Below are positions 1 to 62,973 of a DNA stretch of 64,000 nucleotides, piece after piece (the first letter of the stretch is position 1; every line of letters begins with the position of its first letter). Under the pieces are notes generated by a model that was given only the letters and a program-made list of their open reading frames with translations, had not been told where the DNA came from and ran no database searches. The stretch covers positions 16,921,581 to 16,985,580 of the forward strand of contig OZ022342.1 in assembly GCA_963989245.1 (NCBI GenBank). The letters run 5' to 3'. Both the position numbers and the translations under genes were made by a program. Origin of the DNA: Nansenia antarctica (Eukaryota; Chordata; Actinopteri; Argentiniformes; Microstomatidae).

Positions 1-1135
1 AGCTGCTACCGGCACACTTGTCATGACTAATTCATTGTTAATGATCTCTCTTATTCTCAAGTGTCACTCAATTCAAATATAATAGCAACTCTATTCATTC
101 TGTTGTGTGTTATTTCAGGTGCCACCAGATAGGAAGTCAATGAAGGGCTTAATAACGACTAAACCAAATCAGATTCATTGTGTACGAAAAAACAAAGTGG
201 TGTTATTAAGCTGTGGCATTAGTATGAGGCATTAGTCTCAACTCTCCGATTCCTGGGGGTGCACATACAGGAGGACCTGTCCTGGAGGACCAACACAGCA
301 GCCATCATCAAGAAGGCACAACAGCGGCTCTACTTCCTGAGAGTCCTCAGGAACTACCACCTCAGACAGGAGCTGCTTGTGACCTTCTACCGCTGCACAG
401 TGGAGAGCATCCTCACCTACTGCATTTGCGTGTGGTTCTTCAGCTGCACAGCCGCAGAGAGGAAAGCGCTACAGAGAGTCGTGAGATCAGCCCAGAAGAT
501 CATCGGCGCCCCCCTTCCCTCTCTGGAAGATCTGTACAACACACGCTGCCTCAGGAAGGCCTCCAAGATCTCCAGGGACCCATCCCACCCTGGGAACGAA
601 CACTTTGTTCGGCTGCGCTCAGGCAGGCGGTTCAGGACGATGTTCGCACGGACAAACAGACTGAAGCTCAGCTTCTACCCTAGGGCCATTCAGGCCCTGA
701 ACACAGCAAAGACCTAGGTTCTAGGCCCTGGACAATCTAGACAATTTGATGGCAGCTACTAGATTGTAAACATAAGTGCAATATTGTAATACAACTGTGA
801 ACATTCTAAACCTGCTAACTGCGACACTTTAATGAATGTGCAACAAATATTATGTGCAATATGACAACCCATGTGTACATAAGGTTCAGATATAGGAAAA
901 AGTTATGATATGTATAGCATAGCATAGTATACAGCACAGTGTTTTATTGTATAGTATAGTAGTATAGTATAGTAGATAGTGTACATAGCCTTTATTTATG
1001 TCAACCAGCTCTTTTCTCTTTTTTGTTTTACCCTTGGCTCTCTTGTTTTTAGTCTTTTTTCCAAGCACCAGGGGAGACCCCCTCCTAAATTTCGTTGTAT
1101 GGTACCTGTACTGTATAAATGACAATAAAGACCAT
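1..1135 (+). mobile_element. 5'-truncated LINE 3' end (L2/CR1-like)
   Basis: The segment carries the C-terminal part of a LINE reverse-transcriptase protein (from about 240 to 717), an untranslated tail, and a terminal stretch with a polyadenylation-like AATAAAG near 1122-1128 followed by ATTCATTC-type repeats at about 1134-1146. This order is that of the 3' end of fish L2-like LINEs. The first 240 bases show no readable frame joined to it. It lies in the pc intron left of exon 15, antisense to pc. The family name is from recall of fish LINE proteins; a CR1 relative or Rex-type element is the alternative. Confidence 0.7.
240..717 (+). pseudogene. LINE reverse transcriptase C-terminal fragment
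   Basis: An open frame from the bases coding FLGVHI (about 248) runs to a TAG at 715-717, about 155 residues. It contains KAQQRLYFLR, the thumb-like stretch after the RT palm (YRCTVESILTYCICVWF), KIIGAPLPSLEDLY, and the closing SGRRFRTMFARTNRLKLSF block. All of these are typical of the region after the catalytic palm in L2-like ORF2 proteins. The palm with the catalytic Asp pair is absent, so this is a dead 5'-truncated copy, although the fragment itself has no stops or frameshifts, which suggests it is fairly young. Confidence 0.75.
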
Positions 1136-2474
1136 TAATTCATTCATAGCTACTAATCAATTGTGTTAATATTCTAGAGAAGTGATACTCATTTGGTGGG
1201 CCGCGGGGAGGACCCCCAGACACCCCCTGCTAGAAGCCCCTAACGCCCATGCTTATGTTGCGTGAGAAAACTGCTATTATTTCGAAATAATGCTGCTATT
1301 ATTTATAAGGAATATACATAAATCAAGTATTGTAGTAAATTAGTAGTAAATTATTAATAAAATCAAAATATTGTGGCCTTTCTGACCGTCTGCTTGGGCG
1401 AAAAAAAAATGCTTCAAGTAATTGAGTACCGGTATCCCTGTTCTAGAGTTACCAATTACCAATCCTTTACTGTTGAAGTGTCTGGCTACAATGTAAGAAC
1501 ATAGAGCAATTCACCTTGTGTGAATCTTGCAGCATCAGTGAGCACACAGCCTTCGTCACGGCTGGCTAGGGGGGTAATAACTGCCCTGCTGAATGATCGC
1601 CGCTAAAATAACTCCTCTGGCCTCAGTGTTCCCCTAGCAACAACTTGCCGCCACACAAACATCCATGCTACCCTGATCCCACAAAGACCCTGAGTGGGTC
1701 AGGCCAGGTCATTACCATGGGGTTAAGCCTGGCCTGCTGCAGTAATGTCTCAGTTAAAGAAAGGTCAGGGGGTCGGGTGTGAGCTAAGAAGTGATGACTT
1801 AATATATATGGTGAACTTCTAGACACCCTTTCTTTCTGCCTCCCGATCTGTCCCTCTAGTTCCCTCCCTGTCGCTGCTCTCCCTCCCTCTCCCCTGCTCT
1901 GCAATAGACGCTATGCTTCATTTCTCACATTCTTACATGATGGCAAATGCTCTGCGTCATTTCCCTTGCATGGTGTATTTCCTTGGTTAGCCATTACGGT
2001 TGTCTAATTTTGGTTTATTTCCTCTAATGTTCAAGCGAGGAGGGTTGAGCACGGTGAGGATGCAAACACCAGAATGATTAAATTGTCAGTAATTGTTGCA
2101 GCCAAAATGCAGAGCCCACTTGCTCGAATGAACTCTCAAATGAAACTCAGTCACACAGTAGAACGCATCTCTGCTACAACTTGGGGGTGTCGGCGTCAAG
2201 ATAAGTGTTCAATTTCTCACAGCTGCATAATCCTCAAGTCAGCAGTCAAATCTTTACGATATAAACAATAATGTCGCAGTACAGTAATGAAATGCTTTCA
2301 CAAGGGCTAATAGGTCTTGGTCTCTTAGCATTCAAAGTATTCTGGGAAAACCATCAAGGAATCAATGTGCGATAATTGCGTCTCTAACTCACCCAATGCT
2401 GGTTTGCCCTATAAGCGATTGGCGAGCATCTCACTATATAACTTTGTCCTTGATTGGATGGTACTGCAGCTCAC
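1136..2474. other. pc intron, part left of exon 15
   Basis: No exon is seen. AT-rich in the first part. Around 1660-1900 it is less AT-rich and holds two AGGTCA half sites (about 1702-1712 and 1762-1767), the second followed by a degenerate half site. This could be a nuclear-receptor element, but I have no support beyond the motif. Confidence 0.5.
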
Positions 2475-49181
<46,707 letters not shown>

Positions 49182-52100
49182 CTGGAAAGACAGGGGGGAA
49201 ACAACAGTGCAAAGTGTTAGATCATGGAATACATTAACTGCCCATGCATGCAATAGCATCTGTGTCCTGGAAAAACCTTCTTCCTTTATTTTCTCCTCCA
49301 TGTGCTGACCAAGTTGAATGACAAATAGGATCAATCAAATTATTTCTAAATGTTCTGTACCTGTAAGTGACTTAAACTATATCCGTGCACTCAATCTAGG
49401 CTATATCCTGGAAGGGGGGAGGATATAAGAACAGACAAGCAACAGTACACTACTTTTAGCCTAATTGCAGACAGAAGAAGAATTTCATGAATGAAATGCA
49501 GGGACAGGCTGACACGCTAGGACATGTTGCCCTTTAACCTCAGGCATCTGCAAGGCCACAAACCCGATACTGATGACAAGAGTATGAAGAGGTCAGTAAA
49601 AGAGGAGGAAAAATAAATGGATGAACATTTTCATCTGAACAAATAGTCACTGTGATTGAACACAGCAAGGGGGCCAAAGACTCATGAGAGGCAGAGGGGA
49701 TAGATGTAGAAAATGAAACATTCCAATCCAGAGGGCTGCAAAGGAATGTCAGCCAGGGAAAGGGGTTTAGCCTGTTTCCAAATAAGCTCAAAAGTAAACA
49801 AGAGGGCAAAAGGAATTGAAAATGAACTAACAAAAGTTAAATATAAATGATTGCATGCCCAACTGCTAGCCCACATATCAATCCAAACCCTGCTGAATAT
49901 TCAAAGACTGTACTGGCTTATAGGGCCTATGGCAGACCAGCTGCAGTGAACTTTCTAACAGGACTTACACTAACAATCGCTACGTTTATGGTGTCAGATC
50001 ACCAGTTCTACAGAGCAAGTTATGTTATGTATGGGAATGTAGTCACATGCACAACCATCCAACAATAGGGCATGGATATGGTACTTAAAGACTAAAACAA
50101 ACCAAGTGATAAAAACCACAAGGGCACATACACTGCCAGTAAGACTTTCACTGATAAAGGTTTAACAAACTTGACTTCTGTATGACTCATGTAGCCTATA
50201 ATCAAACAATATTGGCGAAAAACTAAACAAATAATTGCACAAGTCTAGCAAAACAGTCTAAGGTTCAAAAAAACAAACCAATGATCTTGAGGGCAGTTGG
50301 TAGCAGCGACTGTGCCTCAACTACCAGCCATCACTTCCATACAAAGCAGAAGGAAAGGCACAAAAGGTAAGCAGAGAGAACTACAAACAATAGTCTCTGA
50401 GCTGAATGAGTTGAAAGAGGATACTTGTGGACATTCCTCTTGTGTAATAGGTTGTAAGAGATGTTTAAGGAATATAGCACAGTCCTGTCCCCAACTACAG
50501 TCACTTGATCCTTCAACCATTTTAGCTCTGTTCACTATCAAACAGTCAGACAGTCATGCCTATAAATAAGTAACAAGTTAGTAGTAGGCTAAAACAAACC
50601 GATTTCTATACATTCTGGGAAGTCCAATGAGTTCACTTGCAGCATTGACCTTGTTTAACTCTCCACCCCCTATACGACTTACAATTTCAGTAATCTTTTA
50701 TGGCAGAATTTCAGCCATCTCACAGGTATCCTACCCCGCTTTCCTACTTTTCAACACTTTAACCTACTTTGTGCCATCTTGCCCTAATGATTGGAGTAGA
50801 CCTAAGTGACCCAACTTTAATTGTATTACAAATCCTTCTACAGCTGTCGGGGGCTGGACCTCAACTGTCACTCTTCTCCAAACATTGCTATTCACTTTAC
50901 ATGTCTGGACCAAATAAGCAAAAGCAACAGGGAATTTACTATGTCCATAAATAACATGTGTAGGCCCGAGGCAGTTGCATACATGTAGCCTACTGGTCTT
51001 TCCCAATTCACTACAGAGCTGAAATACCAAACTGGTGAATCAGCACCAGGAAACATTCAGCCATTTACACAACATTTAGCCTTCTACCAAGAAGCACATT
51101 ACTGAGCATGTATAGACATGCTGATTAACAAACAGGCTATGGCCTGTGACAATCATCAAACAGCAAACTACTATTGTAATAGTTACTACGAGCTCAGTAG
51201 ACTGTAACCTACTGCAATGCAAACTGTCTCAAAGAAATGAGACACTGCAATGTGTCGAGAAAAAAAAGGCGCTTTTTGTTTTGATGATGGTGCCAGATGT
51301 AATCATAGTGCAACTTAAGTGTAGCCATTTGAGCTTGTTGGCAAAATCTCATCGCCACGCACGCAGGTTATAAACAAACACACGTATGTGGGTTACATAA
51401 ACAGAGCTTCAGATTTTTTTTCCCCCTCAAAAAACATAACACAATTCTGTGCTTTCCTTTTTACCCCCACCTAAAAACATGTCCAATCAAATCATCCAGC
51501 CTCAACTATTTAACATGAAGTCCATGTAGCCTATAGATAAGATAACAATGGAATTTGACTTACTGCGAAAACACCTGAGGGAAAAGCAAGATTAACCAGT
51601 TCCTTTTTTAACCTAAAATGCTGCAATGCCACGGCTTCAGCCTACACCTTTTTGGTCCTAGTGTTATGAATTGTGACTGTGTACATTTTTTTTTTTTTTT
51701 TTTTCTGTATTGTGAATTGCATAGGGGACCAAAATAAACATTCTCAATTCTCAAAATTCTCAAAAAATGCTGACCATAAGGAAGTTTGTAGGTTCTATCC
51801 TCCTCCCCAGGCTACTACTATTGCACACTATTGTGTCTGGGAACAAGTCTGGGAACAAGATTGGGTAGGGTTGGCAGATGGGGTGATAGTAGAGACTTTC
51901 CTGAGGTGTGCACAATACACTGCCCAACATGGATTTAAAAGGGACCTTTGTGAGAGATGTGATGGAAACTCCCTCAATCCCATACCAATCGGATTCTTTT
52001 TAAATCCATGTGGGTCAGTCAGTGCTCAAGCCCACACATAAGGCATTGTATTGTGAAAACAGGGGTTTGGAACTACCTTGTCTGGACTGCTATGTATGTA

Positions 52101-52614
52101 GAGTTGGGAAATGTACATTTTAGAAACATTTCAAGAGACATTTGCACAAATGCAACGTGTGGCCTTTAACTATGCATGAGTAGGTCCCTCACAGACAGTC
52201 TCACTGAATTCTTGACTCATTCACCAAGGTGCCTTTAGAGACTGCAAAGTTATCAATGGAAGGGAGCAAACAATCTTCCTATCTGGTTCTCATGTTTGAC
52301 GTGCACAACCCATGCATGTGTTAATGTATTTCAGCCAGACAATCCAACCCACAAATTAATGGTTAACGTGCACCATCTGTGTGGAAATGGCATGTCCATC
52401 TCTTAGCTATAGACTTTCGGTTTTTATGAGTGCAATCATCTCGCGTCACCGAGTGACAGAGAAAAGAACTTGCTAGCTAACATGTATATTCATGCATATA
52501 GACAAGTAGTCTGCAAAACCTGGAGTGTAAGTGCACCTTTGCGAACGTCGAAATCCTCCAAATGGTTAATAATATTCTCTCACTCAGACCGAGATGCACA
52601 AAGAACAAACTTAC
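49182..52614. other. pc 5' UTR intron (presumed)
   Basis: AT-rich, no recognised exon. A poly-T run of about 18 lies at 51687-51705. Small open frames here lack any known domain. Confidence 0.5.
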
Positions 52615-52850
52615 CTTTTTTGTCAAGTAGTAAACCCACTCCAATGTCTCTTATTGATGAAGAGGGGCTTGGAAAAAGTGACCAGGCGGCTAGCCTTCTG
52701 ACGTTGATCAGTCGTATGAGAGGAGAGGCACTAGCGTTAGCTAGCTGGTTGATGTGTGTCGCTTCACTGCTTTCTCTTCTCTATTTCATCTGACTTTAGT
52801 TAGCTTGCTAGCTGCCGGTGTCCGCCTCCAGGGTGCATGTGACATATAAG
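52615..52850 (-). other. pc: Candidate pc noncoding first exon and promoter
   Basis: A perfect donor AAG|GTAAGT on the minus strand (GT at 52614-52613) lies 3.4 kb upstream of the acceptor of coding exon 1. The sequence before it has no open ATG frame of note. Upstream extent and start site are not determinable. Inference from the need for a 5' exon. Confidence 0.4.
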
Positions 52851-53313
52851 ATCCTAACTCACAATCCTAGCTGATGACTGCAGTTGAAAGTCATATGAAC
52901 CATATGTTAGCTATAGTGTTACTGTTTCAAAGAGATGTAAAGAGCATATGAGGCGACTCGCCCACCCCTTGGTTACTTGCTATTGGTCCTCTTGTGGTGC
53001 GTCCTAATTCTCTAACCTTTATCCTGGAGTGTACATTTGTGCATCTCGCAAATGGATTTAAAAGCATAGGGATCGGTTTACAAGATCTCTCTTACACCTA
53101 TCAATTCCGTTAGAAATCCATGCAAAGGAATTTAAAAAGTCCACACTTTGACAGCTCGCGGGCTAGGGACTAGGGTCACAGAAATGATGGAAAGGTGTCT
53201 TATCTTTTCAAAGGCATTTCTTGTTCTACATTATGTTTTCTACCTACTGTAAATGTTCGTGTTTTACCAATTTATCTGAGTGTCTTGTTTAACCATTCCT
53301 GGTGTGTAGATAT
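52851..53313. other. Spacer between pc and calmodulin
   Basis: Nothing recognised. Confidence 0.5.
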
Positions 53314-53614
53314 GCTTGTTAAGTCTGACGTCAAAAGTGACGTTTAGCCATTTCCGAGTCCAAACCAGAAATTCCCCGCACCAGAGTACCTGTGAACTAC
53401 AGCGGTAGAATGACAGTTTAATCGTTTTTTAGACTCGGATCTATTCATACAACAAGGGACACGGCACTTTCCCGTTTTCTCCATATTGTCAGGGTATTTG
53501 AGCCTCGGAAAAGCGCTATATAAATATAATTAATTATTATTATTATTTCAACATTTCGAAGACAGTGCCTCAGCCAACGTTGGACCCGGAAACACGTCAC
53601 GACTTAACAAGCGG
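53314..53614 (-). mobile_element. 300-bp TIR element, copy 2 (inverted)
   Basis: Reverse complement of 46198-46500 with few differences, from GCTTGTTAAGTCTGACGTC to GACTTAACAAGCGG. ATAT stands on both sides (53310-53313 and 53615-53618), possibly a target duplication. Confidence 0.8.
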
Positions 53615-55511
53615 ATATCACGTCACTCAATGTTCATGCTTGCTCTATCTGTTGGGCGATTGGTTGATCTTGGACTGAAGTGAGGGATTTAGCGCCATGG
53701 GTTCACCCTCGTACTATGTCATACAAATGGGGGCAGTCTGGTAGGATGATTAACTACGTTTCACACCCCCATTTAATATTATTTTGTTAATATTGATTTA
53801 TATTATCAACTGTTAAAATTCAGCAAATCTATTTATAGGGCTATTTTACTGTATGTCAACTACCTAAATAATGCCAAGATAAAAATGTATGAGACACATT
53901 AGGATACTGCCTCAAATATATAACTGTCTGGGTCTTTTGTTCCATAAAGCCTTCTCCTAGATTTAAACACATCTTCAGTAAAGATTCTTCAATTAAAGTG
54001 TAATTTGTTCCAGGATTTAGCTTAATCTGTGTCAAAGAAATAGCCCCACTGGTTTAGTTTCCCAGACTGACATTGAAAGTGCTGTCACCATGCACGACCA
54101 TGAAAACCATCAAGGGTAAATGCCATATCAAGATAATAAAAGATAGGAGTCGTGGTATAGAAACACTGGTCAAAGAGTTTAATTAGCAAGAAAACCGACA
54201 TGAGTTCAGCAATGGAATGCATAATCTCTCATTCTCCCCAAAACAACATACAATTTTAAAGGGCAGGGGAAAACAGAACATGGCAGGTAAACTAACAAAG
54301 TCTTCAAAAATGAGACAAAGATCATGAATAGAAAGTAAAACACTCATAACAGTAGAAAAAAATTAATTTGGGGATTGGGAGAGAAAAACTGATATATGGA
54401 TGACAAAATGAAAAGCAGTCTATGTTAACATGCAATATGGCGTGGTCAGACCCATAGTGCAGCTTCAAGACACCAGACCATGACTTGGTTCACAAAACAC
54501 ACATGCAGCAGACTCTCTAAGCACTTGGATTCAACCTTCCACAGGTAACAGATTTGTCTTAATTCAATACAAGGGTTCCTGTAGTTTGGGTGTCCCCTCT
54601 AATTCTTACTTCAAAACATTACAGATCAAATTAGTAAGGACTTGAGTCTTTGACCATGAGTTCAGTTGACAATCTTACCAAATCCATTACATGGTTAGAA
54701 GTTGTATCTGATCTAGTGATTGTTAGAATTGAGGAGATGGTTATATCAGGAGCAAAATGTAGTAGCATCTAACACACTGCAAAAAGGGTTATCAACTGTG
54801 TTTGCTATACCCAAGCAGTTGTCTTTGCCGACTGGCGAACTACTCCAGAGTTTGTATGCATGTGCTAGTCAGGGCGTGTGCTTAAACAATTTTTTAAACT
54901 TAATTAATCATGTTAACATTTCAAAGAAACATGACCATGTGACAAATAACATGGTATATCCTGGAATGAGAAAATACATAAAATAAAATAAAACATGCGC
55001 ATACACACAATGGATTCAGGGGTCTGTTTTGTAGTTAAAATCCTGTCCTGTGCACATCTGAGAGAAAGAAAAACATCTAGAGCCTTATGAGAATAGGCCA
55101 TGTACAGTAATAAAGGGTTGCGAGCACAATAGAAAAAGGATGCAAGCAGATAAGCACAAAACATTCCAAAGAAATAAAGCATGCATTACTTGTCAGTATA
55201 TATTTTAGCTTAAAAATATGGTTCACTTGTTCTTTTTGTTCAACACCGTTAGAATATGTTTTTATTTGTATATGTAAATATATTCTGTTATTGGAGGAAA
55301 CCCAGATAATGTAAAAGAAAAAACTATTTGAAAGGAACAATTAACACTGAGCAGGTGCATCAGAATCAAGCAAAATGGACCGAAGGGGGGCGCAACCAAA
55401 TGCAAAGCCAAAAGTAAGAGGATGGTTGTGAATGGTTGTTGAGTGTTGACAGTGAGAGTGCTGCCCACTGTTTGGTCTTGTGTGGTGAAGGGGTCCTTTG
55501 GGTTTCCGTAT
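53615..55511 (-). other. Calmodulin 3' UTR and downstream
   Basis: AT-rich sequence after the calmodulin stop. Minus-strand poly(A) candidates: AATAAA at 55266-55261 and ATTAAA at 54183-54178. Which is used cannot be told. No other gene. Confidence 0.45.
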
Positions 55512-58896
<3,385 letters not shown>

Positions 58897-59400
58897 TTTG
58901 TGATGACGCTATGTTGATTTGAACTAACTTACTAATAATTTCGAGTTTGAAGCTTTGCTGATTAGGTACAATTCTCAGTTATCAGATATCCTCCGCGCCT
59001 TGCGCCACTATGTATGTTGCACTGCGCTGAAGTTGTGTATCAGTCCGCCTGGGTTAGGATTTCAAGCGGGACACTGCACTCCCTAGCAACTGGACTGTCA
59101 CTATGGTCTCCTTGCGCCGAAGCGAATGAAAAAAAAAAAAAGAAGAAACAGAACAGCAGTGTATCTGCAACTAGCGCTGACTAACACCTCGGTGCCTTTG
59201 GTATATTCTGTTTATAATAGAAGAGTCGAGGTTTTTTCCATCATCCACTTCCGAAGAATTAGAGTGTTCAATTCAATACCACTCTTTGACTATTTCCGTT
59301 TTGTTTATGTTTCGGTTAATGTCTTGATGTGTGAATAAGACACTGGTGAGTTTATATACGGAGAAGCAGCGATGGCGCACGTCAGCTGACCCAGTGTGCG
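58897..59400 (-). promoter_or_regulatory. Calmodulin 5' UTR and candidate TATA promoter
   Basis: On the minus strand TATATAAA lies at 59358-59351, about 455 bases upstream of the ATG, with TGACGTGC (half CRE) at 59382-59375. A 5' UTR of about 425 bases is long for a CALM gene, so an intermediate start near 59000 is also possible. Confidence 0.4.
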
Positions 59401-60219
59401 GCACTACATTGGTCTTCAGCCACCTGCAATGCGTCAGGGAGTGGAGGGGCTATGAGGATGGGGATGTTCCCGTCTTAAAGCCACAGCAGTGAAACAATTG
59501 AGACTGCTGCTGTTATGCCCAAGTATATTGTCACTCTAAACATAGATATTGCCTTGGAACACTATTTGATACCAGAGTATGACAAGGCCAAAGCTGAGTG
59601 CAAATCTATTATGCTAAGCACTCCAATTTCTTATACAGTGACTTTCAAACATCACCCCACACCTTTTGCCATGGTGCAATGACCCCGTTATGTGGCTACT
59701 GTTTTTTTTATTTGTTACATTTAATTTATTTATTTACAGTATATTGCCATCACAGTGGATGGAATATAAATCATACAAGTAGGCCTACAGTGCAGTCTGT
59801 TTTTACAATGTAGTCTGTTTTTTTAATACTCTCTTTTACTGTTGTGAAAGGTAAACTTAGGAGAAAACCAGAGAACAATCTAATAGATGTCCCTACATTA
59901 GCCTAACACAATTGATAATTGCTGAGCCAATAGTTATTCAGAATATGACCCCCTATGAAACTCATAAGAATTGGAAGTAGACAAATGTAGAATTAGAAAC
60001 CCAAATGGATCTCCTGGACAGGATGTTGGCGGTTATCACCAAAAGGAACTGGCAGAAAATTGGGCATGAGAAAGAGGCCTCCTCAGAAATATAATCCCTT
60101 ATTATGATCCCATTGTTGCTCTCAGCATCAAGGTGGCCTCGTCGCTCTGTGGAAACTTGCATGCAGATCTGGTGTCAGTGATGAGGCTCTCGGTTTTCAC
60201 CCCCCCCCCCCCCCTCCAC
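59401..60219. other. Spacer, calmodulin to minisatellite
   Basis: Nothing recognised apart from a run of about 18 C at 60199-60216 at the edge of the minisatellite. Confidence 0.5.
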
Positions 60220-60222
60220 CTA

Positions 60223-61026
60223 GGCCCAGTAGAATCCCTCAGACCAGGCCCAGTAGAATCCCTCAGACCAGGCCCAGTAGAATCCCTCAGACCAGGCCCA
60301 GTAGCATCCATCAGACCAGGCCCAGTAGAATCCCTCAGACCAGACTCAGCAGCATCCATCAGACCAGACTCAGCAGCATCCATCAGACCAGGTCCAGCAG
60401 CATCCATCAGACCAGGCCCAGTAGCATCCATCAGACCAGGCCCAGCAGCATCCATCAGACCAGGTCCAGCAGCATCCATCAGACCAGGTCCAGCAGCATC
60501 CATCAGACCAGGCCCAGCAGCATCCATCAGACCAGGCCCAGCAGCATCCATCAGACCAGGCCCAGCAGCATCCATCAGACCAGGCCCAGTAGGATCCCTC
60601 AGACCAGGCCCAGCAGCATCCCTCAGACCAGGCCCAGCAGCATCCCTCAGACCAGGCCCAGCAGCATCCATCAGACCAGGCCCAGCAGCATCCATCAGAC
60701 CAGGCCCAGCAGCATCCCTCAGACCAGGCTCAGCAGAATCCCTCAGACCAGGCCCAGCAGCATCCATCAGACCAGACTCAGCAGCATCCCTCAGACCAGG
60801 CCCAGCAGCATCCATCAGACCAGGCCCAGTAGAATCCCTCAGACCAGGCCCTGTAGGATCCCTCAGACCAGGCCCAGCAGCATCCATCAGACCAGGCCCA
60901 GTAGAATCCATCAGACCAGGCCCAGTAGAATCCATCAGACCAGGCCCAGCAGCATCCATCAGACCAGACTCAGCAGCATCCCTCAGACCAGACTCAGCAG
61001 CATCCCTCAGACCAGGCCCAGTTGCC
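60223..61026. repeat. 24-bp minisatellite, about 33 units
   Basis: Unit GGCCCAGYAGMATCCMTCAG plus ACCA, with few variant positions. As 24 is a multiple of three and the unit lacks stops in these frames, both strands are open across it (RPGPAASI type on plus, GLMDAAGP type on minus). This is no evidence of coding: there is no splice context, no domain and no flanking conservation. Confidence 0.97.
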
Positions 61027-62628
61027 CTGTTTTTCACCACATTACTCGGCAATCAATCAATTACATTCATTCAGAATCACATCTTTCTGTCTCCAGCAAT
61101 AACATTAAGAGGATACTTTTGCAACCTCATGATGCTCTCACTTAATCAGGAAAATGCTGAATGCTGATAGGGGTGATTAAAGAAAGGAAGTGCAATCATT
61201 AGGTCCCAAGGAAAACAAATTACACATACAGTATACCACCGCTGTGGAAGTTTTCATGATCACATCTTTAAAGCTCATCAGTTTTGTGATCTTGTCATTA
61301 TCCTGTCAATCAGCCATTTTTAGAACTATTAGGTGGAAAATGCATCATGGATATCCTTTCCCTTTCTCGTGGTAGTTGACTTAACTAATAATAATATAAT
61401 AAAGCACTTTGAGCTGCAACGTTTGCAGGAAAAGTGCTATACAAATAAAAGTTATTATTATTATTATAACAGGACATCCCTGGCTCTAAAATACACAACC
61501 AACTAAATCTGTTTTAAGAACCTGGTAATCCAACTGAAATGTATATGGATGTTGATGTTCCTGTGGATAGCCAACTCTCCGTCTCAATCTACTTCTCCTG
61601 GTGCAAACAGTGACACAGTCTGTCTATACTGTAGCAGTGGATGCAAATCAATGATTAATGTGTGTTAAAATAGCCAGGTGAGTGAGCTCGCCCCATGCAT
61701 TATGTATGTCTACAGACTAAAGATACCTGACACTTTCTAGTGTACCTGGATGGAACCGTGGAGGCTGCAGCAGGGAGTCATAGCCTACTTGATATTTTTG
61801 CCAAGTAAAAATGAACTAAATTAAATCATGTCTCATATATCATATCATTTTCTGCAATGTGTATTTTGTATGCAGCCATACATTGGTCAGATAAGCTATG
61901 GGCCTTATAGGTGGCAATTTTGTAATTTATTTCCTATCCTCCCATTGAACACACAGTGGCTACAGGATGAAAATCTGATGTTCTCAGACAGGACATGGCT
62001 AACTGGAGTTTTACATTTTATCTCACACACACACACTAATGGAAACAAGAATGCTGCAGGTTGTATTGCATTTTGTTTATTTCCTATGTTTTTCTGTCAT
62101 GCTTTTTCATTCAGTAACAGTTTTCTGATTTGCTTAACAATTGCAACAAGCAATCACAATATCAGATGTTTCAAGAACTGAGCGGGGCATTACTTTGTGC
62201 ACACAATAACAACTAGGAACCCCTTCAAAGATACAGTACATGACTGTGAAAAAGATTGCCCAAAATACATCTATAGTTTGATAATTGTATTTTATGGTCT
62301 GGAATGTACTCAATGACAGAAAGATAGACAGATAGTAGTCATGGCAGAGGATTGAACATTTGTTTGTTTTTCGCAGAAACAGTATTCTGGAATTAATTCA
62401 TGTGTTTTAAAGTCAATTCTAAAAAAGCAAGTATGCTACAAATAAAAAAACTTGACTTATACCAGTGCACTGTATGAATGATACAGTGCATCCTTTGAAA
62501 TAAAAAATGGAACAGAATCCCCTAAAAATAAAGGTAAAAAACAGTAAAATCACCACAAAGAAACAACTTCATATACTTTAACATCAACGACCACACAAAT
62601 AGAGCCGAGCTCTCTCCCACCCCCCTCC
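61027..62628. other. Spacer and slc3a2 3' UTR
   Basis: A retroelement-tail motif stands at 61400-61470 (AAAAGTGCTATACAAATAAA then TTATTATT). A minus-strand AATAAA at 62081-62076, about 550 bases after the slc3a2 stop, is the likely poly(A) signal. No other gene. Confidence 0.5.
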
Positions 62629-62973
62629 CTAGGGTGAGTAGGGGAACTGCAGCAGGACAGCCTGCCGTGCGCCCACCTCCAGAGCTGAGAGGGTAACACT
62701 GCTGTCGGCCAGCACTGCACTGTCGGTGCTCACCCGGACCACAGCCTCAGCAGGTAGGTCAGCGTGCTCTAGCTTTAGGGTGACCGCATCGCTGTCCCAG
62801 TTGAAGACAGCCACATAGCGCTCACTCTGGTCCCACAGACGAAGGTAGGCCAGGGCAGAGGCAGAGCTGAAGATGGGGATGTATTCCCCATGCTGGAGGG
62901 AACGCTCCTTTCCTCGCAGGTCACTGAGCGTTTTGAAGAAGTTGCGACTGGAGAGCCTCTGGTCCCTCTCGTC
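62629..62973 (-). CDS. slc3a2: slc3a2 last coding exon
   Basis: DERDQRLSSRNFFKTLSDLR to QFPYSP and TAG at 62631-62629. Acceptor TCTCAG at 62974. Confidence 0.93.
   Translation of the reverse strand, partial: DERDQRLSSRNFFKTLSDLRGKERSLQHGEYIPIFSSASALAYLRLWDQSERYVAVFNWDSDAVTLKLEHADLPAEAVVRVSTDSAVLADSSVTLSALEVGARQAVLLQFPYSP

Noticed and set aside
886..1125. Minus-strand frame in the LINE tail
   Set aside because: Lies in the 3' UTR of the LINE, with Lys-rich and Tyr-rich runs from simple sequence.
1702..1775. Nuclear-receptor response element
   Set aside because: Two AGGTCA half sites but no well-formed direct repeat. Kept only as a note in the intron entry.
50297..50569. 90-codon frame upstream of pc
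   Set aside because: No domain and no splice support, and the opposite strand is equally open.
60223..61026. CRISPR-like array
   Set aside because: Units are directly contiguous 24-mers without spacers, in a vertebrate genome.
60133..61167. 344- and 316-codon frames across the minisatellite
   Set aside because: The unit length is a multiple of three without stops, so frames are open on both strands. There is no independent evidence of coding.
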